Shown here in pieces: positions 8,077 through 14,791 of a stretch of 34,179 nt of DNA (positions are counted from its first letter, which is position 1; each line of letters begins with the position of its first letter). Below the pieces are notes generated by a model. The model saw only the letters and a list, made by a program, of their open reading frames with translations, was not told where the DNA came from and made no database searches. The stretch spans positions 1 to 34,179 of the forward strand of contig JALONJ010000007.1 in assembly GCA_025455045.1 (NCBI GenBank). Reading direction: 5' to 3'. Both the position numbers and the translations under genes were made by a program. Source of the DNA: Microscillaceae bacterium (lineage in GTDB: Bacteria; Bacteroidota; Bacteroidia; Cytophagales; Microscillaceae).

Positions 8077-8077
8077 G
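8070..8077 (+). promoter_or_regulatory. Predicted -7 box of the aldo/keto reductase promoter
   Basis: TATTTTTG fits the Bacteroidota -7 consensus TAnnTTTG. It lies exactly 36 bases downstream of the start of the second TTTGAAAT, the same distance as at the SDR remnant (9659 to 9695). No good -33 TTTG is present at normal spacing, as expected of an activator-dependent promoter. Confidence 0.6.
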
Positions 8078-8165
8078 CATTGTCAATTAGAAAATTTTTG
8101 AAACAAAACAATTGACATAAAGTGCGTAACAATATCATTCAAAAAATTAAACATAAAATAAAACA

Positions 8166-9188
8166 ATGAAATACAATCAATTAGGCAATTCGGGGCTGGT
8201 AGTTTCTGAATTGAGTTTGGGAACAATGACTTTTGGTGAAGGCGATTATTATGGTTTGAAGTTTACTTTTGACCAAAAAGGAGCTACCGAATTAATCAAT
8301 GTGGCTCTTGACAAAGGCATCAATTTTATCGATACTGCCGATATGTATGGCAATGGCGCAAGCGAACAAATCTTGGGCAAGGCTTTGGGCAGTCGCCGCG
8401 AAGACGTGATTATTTCTACCAAAATCAGTTTCCGAGCCGGTAATCAAGCCTTCAATGCCGGAGTAAATGCCAAGCATTTGATTCAACAAACCCATCAGAG
8501 TTTGAAAAACTTGCAAACCGATTACATCGATTTATTGCTTTTGCACAATGACGACCCCATCACACCGATTGATGAAACACTCAGAACTTTGGAGCAATTG
8601 GTTCAACAAGGCAAAGTACGCTACATCGGTTTATCCAATTACCAAGCTTGGAAAGCCGCTACGATGGTGCAAAGACAAAAAGATTTGAATTATTCGCCCT
8701 TTGTAGCTTCGCAAATGCACTATTCAATACTGAATCGAGAAGTAGAAGCCGAGTTTGTACCTATGAGTTTGGCGCACGGCTTAGGCATGATGGTTTGGTC
8801 GCCCTTGAGCAGTGGGTTTTTGACCGGCAAATACACTCGCCAAAACCCTCAGCCCGAGGAAGCTCGCCTCAATAGTTTTGATTTGGGGCTATTTGACCGA
8901 GAGTTGGGTTATACAGTGGTCGAGAAACTATTTGAGATAGCCCAAAGGCACAATGCCAGCCCTACCGCAGTCGCCGTAGCTTGGCTATTGAGCAAAAAAG
9001 TAGTGGCTTCGGTGATTGTAGGGGTGAGCAAATTATCGCAATTGGAGGCTAATCTAGCCGGAGCTGAAATCAAGCTCACTGCCAAAGAAGTGGCAGAAAT
9101 TGATGAACTCACCCAGCCTGCGCCTCGTTATCCGGCTACTTTTATTGGCTTGCAAGATGCTATTTTGGCACAAGCCAAGCGGTTTTAA
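8166..9188 (+). CDS. Aldo/keto reductase (NADPH-dependent)
   Basis: A 340-residue cytoplasmic TIM-barrel oxidoreductase of the AKR superfamily, which reduces aldehydes or ketones with NAD(P)H. The catalytic tetrad is visible: Asp56 (INFIDTADMYGNG), Tyr61, Lys86 (IISTKIS) and His127 (DLLLLHNDDP). The N-terminal strand (LGNSGLVVSELSLGTMTFGEG) and VRYIGLSNY are typical of the YajO/AKR-type branch. The cofactor-binding C-terminal part contains VIVGVSKLSQLEANL. The physiological substrate cannot be read from sequence. Its promoter carries the predicted AraC-family operator (8013-8041), so expression is probably induced by that regulator's ligand. Confidence 0.94.
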   Translation: MKYNQLGNSGLVVSELSLGTMTFGEGDYYGLKFTFDQKGATELINVALDKGINFIDTADMYGNGASEQILGKALGSRREDVIISTKISFRAGNQAFNAGVNAKHLIQQTHQSLKNLQTDYIDLLLLHNDDPITPIDETLRTLEQLVQQGKVRYIGLSNYQAWKAATMVQRQKDLNYSPFVASQMHYSILNREVEAEFVPMSLAHGLGMMVWSPLSSGFLTGKYTRQNPQPEEARLNSFDLGLFDRELGYTVVEKLFEIAQRHNASPTAVAVAWLLSKKVVASVIVGVSKLSQLEANLAGAEIKLTAKEVAEIDELTQPAPRYPATFIGLQDAILAQAKRF

Positions 9189-9273
9189 GGACTTGGTGGA
9201 GTTTAGAAAAGGGGCATTTCAAATGTAGTAAGCACTTGGAGCAATATTTATTACAAAAAGAAATACCATTCTG

Positions 9274-9311
9274 AAAAAGCCCCTATAAAAATGCCATATC
9301 AAGGCTTTTTT
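9274..9311 (+). terminator. Weak terminator after the aldo/keto reductase
   Basis: AAAAAGCC (9274-9281) pairs with GGCTTTTTT across a 21-base loop. The short stem and long loop make this a modest candidate. Confidence 0.45.
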
Positions 9312-9442
9312 ACTAATTCTTAACTCTTGATTCGCATTATAAACGAATAGACCTAGAATAATATCGTTTAGATACCAATGATTTGATTTTGATTCACGAA
9401 ATAATCAGGGTTTTGAACTTGAGTTGAGAATGATAATCTTTC

Positions 9443-9526
9443 AATGCTTGATAATCAGATAATTATCTATTTTTATGAAATAAGTGGTTTAGCTACTTTT
9501 TTGTAAATATTTGATTATCAAGCATT
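9443..9526. repeat. Inverted pair of TGATWATCA motifs around a hairpin
   Basis: AATGCTTGATAATCA (9443-9457) and its exact reverse complement at 9512-9526 enclose a small hairpin, AAGTGG-TTTAG-CTACTT, followed by T residues. This is the same motif-hairpin-motif layout as in the 175-bp elements and around two terminators. Confidence 0.7.
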
Positions 9527-9637
9527 TATGTAACTCTTAATTAGTGATTTCCAATTCCTTGATAATATCACGTATTTCGCCATTTTTTTTAAAAACATAC
9601 CAACAATCTCCTTCCGGCTATCACAAAAACCAAGACA

Positions 9638-9666
9638 TTTGAAATATACCCAAAAGTCTTTGAAAT
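9638..9666 (+). promoter_or_regulatory. Second predicted AraC-type operator (upstream of the SDR remnant)
   Basis: TTTGAAAT at 9638-9645 and 9659-9666: the same octamer, orientation and 21-bp spacing as at 8013-8041. The second box ends 28 bases before TAACTTTG, also as there. This internal agreement is the main evidence that both are real sites for the regulator encoded at 7100-8017. Confidence 0.72.
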
Positions 9667-9694
9667 GTGCTAACAAATAGGGGATTGATGTCTA

Positions 9695-9702
9695 TAACTT
9701 TG
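9695..9702 (+). promoter_or_regulatory. -7 box of the SDR remnant
   Basis: TAACTTTG is a full match to TAnnTTTG, 39 bases before the ATG at 9742. The promoter looks intact although the gene is not. Confidence 0.62.
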
Positions 9703-9741
9703 TATCGTAATTAGGATTGAAAATTAAAACTAAATAATACA

Positions 9742-9819
9742 ATGAATCATTCAAAAATTGCGCTCATTACTGATGGAAGTTGGGGCTTGGGCAAAAACGC
9801 AGCTTTGCAATTAGCCTAA
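9742..9819 (+). pseudogene. 5' remnant of a short-chain dehydrogenase/reductase gene
   Basis: The 25-codon frame reads MNHSKIALITDGSWGLGKNA and ends ALQLA followed by TAA. It matches the start of SDR enzymes: a beta strand, the glycine-rich NAD(P)-binding turn (here DGSWGLG, usually GGSxGIG) and the helix that follows. Such proteins usually continue with A/Q-K-G, and the bases after the stop (AAA GGT ATT) still encode KGI. The stop may therefore have arisen from CAA to TAA, after which the rest was lost. No SDR-like sequence is visible beyond about 9850. Its promoter and AraC-type boxes remain. Confidence 0.72.
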
Positions 9820-9899
9820 AAAGGTATTACACATATTAGTAAAATAATTTACTTTTTTTTTTTAAACAACGGATGATTGCTAAGTAAAAACCATTTATG

Positions 9900-9957
9900 A
9901 TTTTCGCGCACAGACGCTAAGACACAAAATATTGACCGTGTCTCGCCTTTGGCGGAT
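9900..9957 (+). repeat. Dispersed repeat, copy 1 (inverse of 23160-23214)
   Basis: The segment TTTTCGCGCACAGACGCTAA through GACCGTGTCTCGCC and TTTGGCGGA reappears in reverse complement at 23160-23214 with scattered differences. It ends in a small CGCC-TTT-GGCG hairpin. Confidence 0.75.
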
Positions 9958-9978
9958 TTTCAAGTAATTCAAAAAAAC

Positions 9979-10012
9979 TATTCATTCTACATTATTCACT
10001 ATTCATTGCTAA
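9979..10012 (+). repeat. 34-bp direct repeat, copy 1
   Basis: The segment starting TATTCATTCTACATTATTCA matches 24843-24876 with one difference in 34 bases. It is built from ATTCA-like units. No function recognised. Confidence 0.8.
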
Positions 10013-10102
10013 CGCTCGACAATCTAAAAATAAATATATGCATAAAAATAATTACGTGAAATTTTTATAAACAATTAACTCCAACTCAAATACTAAAGAC
10101 AA

Positions 10103-11266
10103 ATGAAAAATTTGCGTAAATTAATCAATCTCCTTTGGCTAATAAGTTTTATGATGACGGCTTGTAACTCGGATAATGAATCGCCCCAACCCAATGCCGA
10201 CGACTGTGTAATAGCTCGGTCGATTCGCAATGGGGAAATCATTGAAAATCAATATATTGTAGCCTATAACAACGAAGATTTGAGTACAAACTCGGCAGAA
10301 ATAAGTCAAAAAACGTGGCGAATTTTGCATAAAAACGGTATAGATATACAAGCAATGGAGGCTACTTTTATCGGCGAGCCAAGTGGCTTTGTGGCTAAAT
10401 TGAGTACTGATCAAGTAGCCATCTTGCGCCAAGATCCCGCTATTGCTTTGATAGAACCCGACAGAATAGTGGCAATGTGTACCTGCTTTACGGTGGTGAA
10501 CCCTCGGACAATTCGTTGGGGGGTAAACCAAGTGGGTTATGGCAATGGCATCGGCAAAACGGCGTGGGTTATTGATACCGGTATTGATTTAGACCACCCC
10601 GATTTGAATGTGGATAGAACCCGAAGCCGCTCATTTATACCTAATCAAACCAGTGCCAACGATGAAAACGGACACGGCACTCACGTAGCGGGCATTATTG
10701 GGGCTTTGAATAATGAAATAGGTACTTTGGGCGTGGCTTCGGGTGCCAATTTGGTAGCTCTGAAAGTCTTAAACCATATCGGCGAAGGCTCAATGTCGGG
10801 CGTAGTTGCGGCAGTGGGTTATGCACGGCGCAATGGAAGAGCCGGCGATGTGATTAACCTAAGTCTGGGTGGGGAAGGCAATTCCGAAATACTCAATCGA
10901 GAAATTCAGAGTGCGGCTAATCAAGGATTTTTTGTGGCTATTGCCGCCGGAAATGAGGGTGAACCGGCACGCAATTTCTCACCGGCACGGGTAAACGGCA
11001 GAAACATTTACACAATATCCGCCCTAGATAGTCTAGGCTCATTTGCCCGATTTTCCAATTATGGCAATGATGTAGTAGATTATAGTGCGCCCGGAGTACG
11101 CATCATTTCTACATATTCAGACGGGCGATATGCTCGATTGAGTGGTACTTCGATGGCGGCTCCGCACGTTGCCGGTATATTGTTGGTAAACAACGGTCGA
11201 ATCAATAATCGCGGTGTGGTACGCAATGATTTGGACGATACACCAGATACAATAGCCGGTTTGTAA
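10103..11266 (+). CDS. Subtilisin-like serine peptidase (S8), lipoprotein
   Basis: A 387-residue secreted protease. The signal peptide has a lipobox (FMMTAC), so the mature protein starts at Cys21 and is probably anchored in the outer membrane. Residues about 35-125 form an inhibitor_I9-type propeptide (NQYIVAYNNED, FVAKLSTDQVAILRQDPAIALIEPD). The catalytic triad is Asp158 (AWVIDTGIDLDHPDL), His191 (NGHGTHVAG) and Ser350 (LSGTSMAAPHVAG), with oxyanion-hole Asn284 (AAGNEGEP). It ends soon after the catalytic domain and has no T9SS sorting domain, which fits lipid anchoring. No operon partner is apparent. A palindromic repeat follows at 11332. Confidence 0.95.
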   Translation: MKNLRKLINLLWLISFMMTACNSDNESPQPNADDCVIARSIRNGEIIENQYIVAYNNEDLSTNSAEISQKTWRILHKNGIDIQAMEATFIGEPSGFVAKLSTDQVAILRQDPAIALIEPDRIVAMCTCFTVVNPRTIRWGVNQVGYGNGIGKTAWVIDTGIDLDHPDLNVDRTRSRSFIPNQTSANDENGHGTHVAGIIGALNNEIGTLGVASGANLVALKVLNHIGEGSMSGVVAAVGYARRNGRAGDVINLSLGGEGNSEILNREIQSAANQGFFVAIAAGNEGEPARNFSPARVNGRNIYTISALDSLGSFARFSNYGNDVVDYSAPGVRIISTYSDGRYARLSGTSMAAPHVAGILLVNNGRINNRGVVRNDLDDTPDTIAGL

Positions 11267-11331
11267 GTAAGGGTTTAAAAATAAATAACCAAATTTATTC
11301 TTCACCACTTTTCAGGAATGAAATGATTTTC

Positions 11332-11413
11332 TTTGTCATTCTCAGCATAGCGAAGATTCTGAAATACTTGATAACCAATGATTTAGATTCGTCGCTATGC
11401 TCAAAATGACAAA
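11332..11413. repeat. 82-bp imperfect palindrome containing a degenerate motif copy
   Basis: TTTGTCATTCTCAGCATAGC at 11332 pairs with the region ending CTCAAAATGACAAA at 11413 (about 22-base arms, few mismatches). The loop carries TGATAACCA (11369-11377), a degenerate TGATWATCA. It lies between convergent genes and could work as a bidirectional terminator. A second degenerate motif is at 11481-11489. Confidence 0.7.
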
Positions 11414-11522
11414 TTCAAAAAAAATGCCTTCGGCAATTTCTAAAAAAAGTGTGAAAATTTATAAAAATCACCTAACTCATTGATTTACAGATAGTTGTGT
11501 TGGCTAGATGGGAAAAATTATT

Positions 11523-11990
11523 TTAATCCTCTACATCTACCAAAGTTTTTAGCTCTACGTGATTGGTTTGATTATCAATGATTTGATGAATTTTTTGCAT
11601 TACTTCAAAAAATACTTTCATTTTGTCTTCCGACACCTCGTCATACACTGCCGCATTGAACCGAATGACCGAAAGGCGCGATACTTCGCGGGCTTTTTTG
11701 CCTTTTTCGGTCAAAAAAATCCGAAAAAAACGGCGGTCTTTTTCATCTTGCACTTTGTAAATAAAACCTTCCTCTTCCATATTTTTGAGGGTGCGAGTGA
11801 TACTACGGGCTTCCAAGCCCAAAAGCGGAGCTATTTTGGTAGCCGGTGTTCCTTCATCTAAGTCAATATTCAACAAAATATAGCCCACCGAAACAGTCAG
11901 GTCAAATTTATTGGCTTCGGAATTATACATACGGGCAATGGCGTGCCAAGCCGCTTTGATTTGGTAATCAACACTCTCTTCTCGTTTCAT
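11523..11990 (-). CDS. MarR-family transcriptional regulator
   Basis: A 155-residue dimeric winged-helix regulator. The core is visible: YILLNIDLDEGTPATKIAPLLGLEARSITRTLKNMEEEGF with the recognition helix at SITRTLKNMEEEG, and the wing YKVQDEKDRRFFRIFLTEKGKK with the conserved DxRxxxxxLTxxG pattern. N- and C-terminal helices flank it for dimerisation. MarR proteins usually repress a nearby gene and are released by small aromatic or oxidising compounds. The divergent neighbour (12248) shares its 257-bp upstream region and is the natural candidate target, but no clear palindromic operator stands out. A CAAAATTA box (12016-12023) can serve as the -7 element. Confidence 0.92.
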   Translation of the reverse strand: MKREESVDYQIKAAWHAIARMYNSEANKFDLTVSVGYILLNIDLDEGTPATKIAPLLGLEARSITRTLKNMEEEGFIYKVQDEKDRRFFRIFLTEKGKKAREVSRLSVIRFNAAVYDEVSEDKMKVFFEVMQKIHQIIDNQTNHVELKTLVDVED

Positions 11991-12015
11991 ATACTATTTT
12001 AATCCAATTCAAATT

Positions 12016-12023
12016 CAAAATTA
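12016..12023 (-). promoter_or_regulatory. Possible -7 box of the MarR gene
   Basis: Read on the minus strand this is TAATTTTG, fitting TAnnTTTG, 25 bases before the ATG. No matching -33 element was found. Confidence 0.35.
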
Positions 12024-12222
12024 GCCAAAAATATTAGGCATACATACTGTTTTAGAGATTTTTCTTTTTTTATCGACAATGTGTGATGCCGTCAATTTGT
12101 AAAATAAAATCATAATTATCTCATTATCAGTTGATTATGAAAAATAAATTTACAAATCTTATTTGAACAAAGCTTCGGACTGCGATTAAATCTTATAGCA
12201 TCGATTCTAAATAAATAATTTT

Positions 12223-12230
12223 TAACTTTG
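12223..12230 (+). promoter_or_regulatory. Possible -7 box of the small secreted protein gene
   Basis: TAACTTTG fits TAnnTTTG and lies 17 bases before the ATG at 12248, implying a very short leader. No clear -33 element. Confidence 0.42.
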
Positions 12231-12247
12231 CCCAAAAGAAATGCACT

Positions 12248-12763
12248 ATGAAAAAAATGATCATTTGGAGCTTGGGCTTGCTCATTTGGGCTGGACAGAT
12301 AACGCTTTCGGCGCAAACCAATATGCAAAAAAAAGTGGGCGAACTCGCCCAAAGAATGATGGAGGCAACTATGAATCGGGATTATAAGACGGTTCTCGAC
12401 TTTACGCACCCCAAAATTATTGAGATGATGGGCGGCAAAGCCAAAGCTCTAGAAATAACAACCCGCGAAATGGACAAAGTAAACGAATCGGGCGGAATTG
12501 AAAAATGCGACATTCAATCGGTATCCGAAATTGTAAAAGTTGGTAATCAACTACAATGTGTTATATCGCACCAGATGATTATGCGCATCGAAGGTACGCG
12601 CTATCGCGTAAAGGGCGGCACAATTGGTGTTTCTGAAGACAAAGGCAAGAATTGGATTTTTTTAAATGTCAATTCAAACGACCCAAACAGCATTCGACAA
12701 TTTATTCCCAAGTTTAGCAAAAAACTCAAGCTGCCCGAAAAGTCGATGGAGATTATTGATTAG
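12248..12763 (+). CDS. Small secreted protein, possibly NTF2-like
   Basis: A 171-residue protein with a cleavable signal peptide (MKKMIIWSLGLLIWAGQI ending SAQ, residues 1-23). The mature part has an alternating helix/strand pattern: MQKKVGELAQRMMEATMNRD, VLDFTHPKIIEMMGGKAKAL, then strands around QLQCVISHQMIMRIEGTRYR, GKNWIFLNVN and the C-terminal LPEKSMEIID. The HPKIIEMMGG-type helix followed by a curved sheet is reminiscent of SnoaL/NTF2-like secreted proteins of Bacteroidota, but I cannot name a function. Its stop codon TAG (12761-12763) is the first three bases of a 175-bp repeat element, so the original C-terminus may have been different. Divergent from the MarR gene. Confidence 0.85.
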   Translation: MKKMIIWSLGLLIWAGQITLSAQTNMQKKVGELAQRMMEATMNRDYKTVLDFTHPKIIEMMGGKAKALEITTREMDKVNESGGIEKCDIQSVSEIVKVGNQLQCVISHQMIMRIEGTRYRVKGGTIGVSEDKGKNWIFLNVNSNDPNSIRQFIPKFSKKLKLPEKSMEIID

Positions 12764-12935
12764 ACTTGCTACCTCCTGATTATCAGCTACTTAGCATACT
12801 CAAATTTTCTCAAAAATCGTCTGTACCAAAGGTCTGATGATTTTTGAGAAAATTTGATAAATATATCATCTTATAACATAATGTATTTTTAAATAAATTT
12901 TGTAACTATTTGATAATCAATGGATAGTAAGTCTA
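12761..12935. repeat. 175-bp palindromic element, copy 1
   Basis: The ends are inverted: TAGACTTGCTACC at the left, and TAGACTTACTATCC when the right end is read backwards. Each is followed by a TGATWATCA motif (12777-12785 and 12911-12919). Inside is a perfect 19-bp stem, TCAAATTTTCTCAAAAATC (12800-12818) with GATTTTTGAGAAAATTTGA (12839-12857). The second copy is at 24651-24829. The element supplies the stop codon of the preceding gene. No open frame, so if mobile it is non-autonomous. Confidence 0.85.
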
Positions 12936-12949
12936 TTAAAAGTATTTAA

Positions 12950-13014
12950 ACTTCTTCGCAAATTGTCATAATGTTTTATTGGCTTATCAATTTTTTTGAC
13001 ATTTGCGAAGAAGT
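12950..13014. repeat. 65-bp palindrome with possible target duplication
   Basis: ACTTCTTCGCAAATTGTCA and TGACATTTGCGAAGAAGT are near-perfect inverted arms (one-base indel). They are flanked by TATTTAA (12943-12949) and TATTTGA (13015-13021), which may be a 7-bp target duplication with one change. A single copy was seen here, so mobility is inference. Together with the 175-bp element it fills most of the spacer 12764-13074. Confidence 0.65.
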
Positions 13015-13074
13015 TATTTGAAGTACAAATAATTGATTGTGAATGATTTACAAAAATGTAAGTGCAAAACAAGC

Positions 13075-14244
13075 CTACTTTTCGTAAGTAATCCGATAAA
13101 TCACATTTGCCAAATCGTCCGAAACCAAGAGCGAGCCATCGGGCAACTCGAGAACATCTACGGGTCTGCCCCAGACTTTTTGATTGGTATCATCTAACCA
13201 ACCTTTGGCAAAAATAGTGTGTTCTTCTACTTGATTGCCGTTTACTTTGACCAAACTCAAATCATAGCCGATTTTTTTATCCCGATTCCAAGAGCCGTGT
13301 TTGGCAATAAAAATTTGTTTTTGATACTCTGCCGGAAACATAGCCCCTTGATAAAAGCGCATTCCGAGGGGGGCAGTATGCGGACCGAGTTTCTGCATTG
13401 GTTTTTCAAATTCTTTACAATCGCGTTTGCTGCCAAATTCGGGGTCAGCAATTGTACCCTCGTGGCAGTAAGGAAAGCCGAAATGCAAACCGCTTTTGGG
13501 CGCACGATTCAATTCGCAATTGGGCTGGTCGTTGCCCAAGTGGTCGCGTCCATTGTCGGTAAACCAAAGCTCTTTGGTGTCGGGATGCCAAGCAAATCCT
13601 ACGGTATTGCGGACTCCTTTGGCAAAAATTTCTAAATCTGAGCCGTCAGGATTCATTCGAGTAATGGTCGAATAGACCTCCTCGGCGCGCTCGCACACAT
13701 TGCAAGGCGCACCCACCGGCACATAGAGCTTGCCATCGGGACCAAAGGCGATAAATTTCCAACCGTGATGTTTGTCTTTGGGAAATTTGTCATAAACAAC
13801 CACCGGCTTGGGCGGATTTGCCAAATTTTCTTCAATTTTATCCAAGCGCGAAACTTGATTCACTTCCGCAATGTATAAACTGCCATCGCGGAAAGCTACG
13901 CCATTGGGCATATTCAAGCCTTCTGCCACCGTATAAATCTTGTCGGCTTTGCCATCTTGGTTCTCATCTCGAACCGCATACACTTTGTCGTTGCCGCGAT
14001 TGCCCACATAAATCGTTCCTTGGGGACTCATCGTCATCGAGCGAGCCTCTTTGACTTCGGCAAACACGCTGATTTTGAAGCCTTTAGGCAGTTGGATTTT
14101 ATCCAAAGGCAGTTCTTTAGATTTCTCAAATCGCATCGAGAAGTCTTGGTTTTTGGCGGATTTGTTGGTAGTAGTTTGGCTGTTTGAATGGCAAGCCACC
14201 AAAATTGCCAAGGCAATCAATAAAAAGTAAATTTTAAAATTCAT
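13075..14244 (-). CDS. Sorbosone/glucose dehydrogenase-like beta-propeller lipoprotein
   Basis: A 389-residue exported protein with a lipobox (LAILVAC, mature start Cys18). The fold is the six-bladed propeller of the PQQ-dependent glucose/L-sorbosone dehydrogenase family. Blades show LPKGFKISVFAEVKEARSMT, GTIYVGNRGNDKVYAV, DKIYTVAEGLNMPNGVAFRDG, WKFIAFGPDGKLYVPVGAPC, TRMNPDGSDLEIFAKGVRNT, ELWFTDNGRDHLGNDQPNCE and GRPVDVLELPDGSLLVSDD. No CxxCH haem motif is present, so there is no fused cytochrome. These enzymes oxidise sugars or related alcohols at the periplasmic or outer face. The actual substrate and PQQ dependence are inference. It stands alone, with no clear promoter box on the minus strand. 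Confidence 0.9.
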   Translation of the reverse strand: MNFKIYFLLIALAILVACHSNSQTTTNKSAKNQDFSMRFEKSKELPLDKIQLPKGFKISVFAEVKEARSMTMSPQGTIYVGNRGNDKVYAVRDENQDGKADKIYTVAEGLNMPNGVAFRDGSLYIAEVNQVSRLDKIEENLANPPKPVVVYDKFPKDKHHGWKFIAFGPDGKLYVPVGAPCNVCERAEEVYSTITRMNPDGSDLEIFAKGVRNTVGFAWHPDTKELWFTDNGRDHLGNDQPNCELNRAPKSGLHFGFPYCHEGTIADPEFGSKRDCKEFEKPMQKLGPHTAPLGMRFYQGAMFPAEYQKQIFIAKHGSWNRDKKIGYDLSLVKVNGNQVEEHTIFAKGWLDDTNQKVWGRPVDVLELPDGSLLVSDDLANVIYRITYEK

Positions 14245-14515
14245 TTTTAAGTGTAAATAAATTGTGATGTAAATACTTAATAATCAAGTGGTTAGTTATA
14301 TATTTTGTTTTGAGCTTTGTCAAATTATAGTTTCGCAAATTAAGCAATTCTTAGAGTAGGAAAAATTTTTAAAACCAATTTATCATTTTTTTAACTTTTG
14401 CAGTAAGGAGCAAGAAAAAGATAATGAAACAACATTTTTTGATAACCTATTAATTTTTTGGCAACTACAGAGAAGTGATGTAATTAATTGATTATCAGTT
14501 ACTTATATATTTTTC

Positions 14516-14700
14516 TTTTACCACAAAGTTCACTAAATAGGCACAAAGGATTACAAAGCCTTCGTGTATTTTGTGGGTATTTTTTAGTGTTCTTGGGTGT
14601 ATTTCAAATTTACTACCTATCACTCTCTTCTTCGGAGAGGGCAGGGTGAGGCAAAAGAAATGCGTAAATTTGAAATGCACCCGTGTTCTTTGTGGTAAAA
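14516..14700. repeat. Palindromic repeat interrupted by the 88-bp element
   Basis: The left arm (14516-14537, TTTTACCACAAAG then TTCACTAAA) has its partner split into TTTAGTG (14583-14589) and TTCTTTGTGGTAAAA (14686-14700). Removing the 88-bp element and one copy of its target duplication restores a 22-bp inverted repeat with only two mismatches. The host palindrome is therefore older than the insertion. Confidence 0.82.
14595..14682 (+). mobile_element. 88-bp MITE, copy 1, with 8-bp target duplication
   Basis: The terminal inverted repeats are 19 bp: GGGTGTATTTCAAATTTAC and, reading back from the right end, GGGTGCATTTCAAATTTAC. The interior has a hairpin around TCTTCTTCGGAGAGG and the CACTCT/GGGTGAGG arms. 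It is flanked by GTGTTCTT on both sides (14587-14594 and 14683-14690), an exact 8-bp duplication. Copy 2 is at 23226-23313 with the same length. No coding capacity, so it must be moved by a transposase encoded elsewhere. Confidence 0.93.
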
Positions 14701-14791
14701 TAAGGACAAACTTCAAGAAATATTTGGGAAAAGAAGTAATATTTCCTAACTTGAGAAGTATATGGTTTAACAATTCAAATTTTTAATTTGT

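Larger units (their letters stand above)
9189..10102. other. Long spacer with regulatory sites, a gene remnant and repeats
   Basis: No intact gene. In order it holds a weak terminator (9274-9311), an inverted pair of TGATWATCA motifs (9443-9526), twin TTTGAAAT boxes and a -7 box (9638-9702), an SDR remnant (9742-9819), a T-run near 9849, and two dispersed repeats (9900-9957 and 9979-10012). This is the most decayed stretch in the window. Confidence 0.7.
14245..14791. other. Spacer between divergent genes, with nested repeats
   Basis: No gene: the short frames that cross it run through repeats. It has a degenerate motif TAATAATCA at 14279-14287, an exact motif at 14489-14497, and a palindromic repeat (14516-14700) split by an 88-bp mobile element (14595-14682). 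No clear TAnnTTTG box was found for either flanking gene. Confidence 0.65.

Noticed and set aside
9540..9617. A minus-strand frame ending ...GDCWYVFKKNGEIRDIIKELEITN
   Set aside because: It looks like a plausible protein tail, but it is only about 26 codons, preceded by two stops, and matches no family I can name. It may be a gene relic, but this is not supportable.
14495..14786. Short frames on both strands between 14495 and 14786
   Set aside because: They read straight through the palindromic repeat and the 88-bp mobile element, whose stems make frames open by chance.
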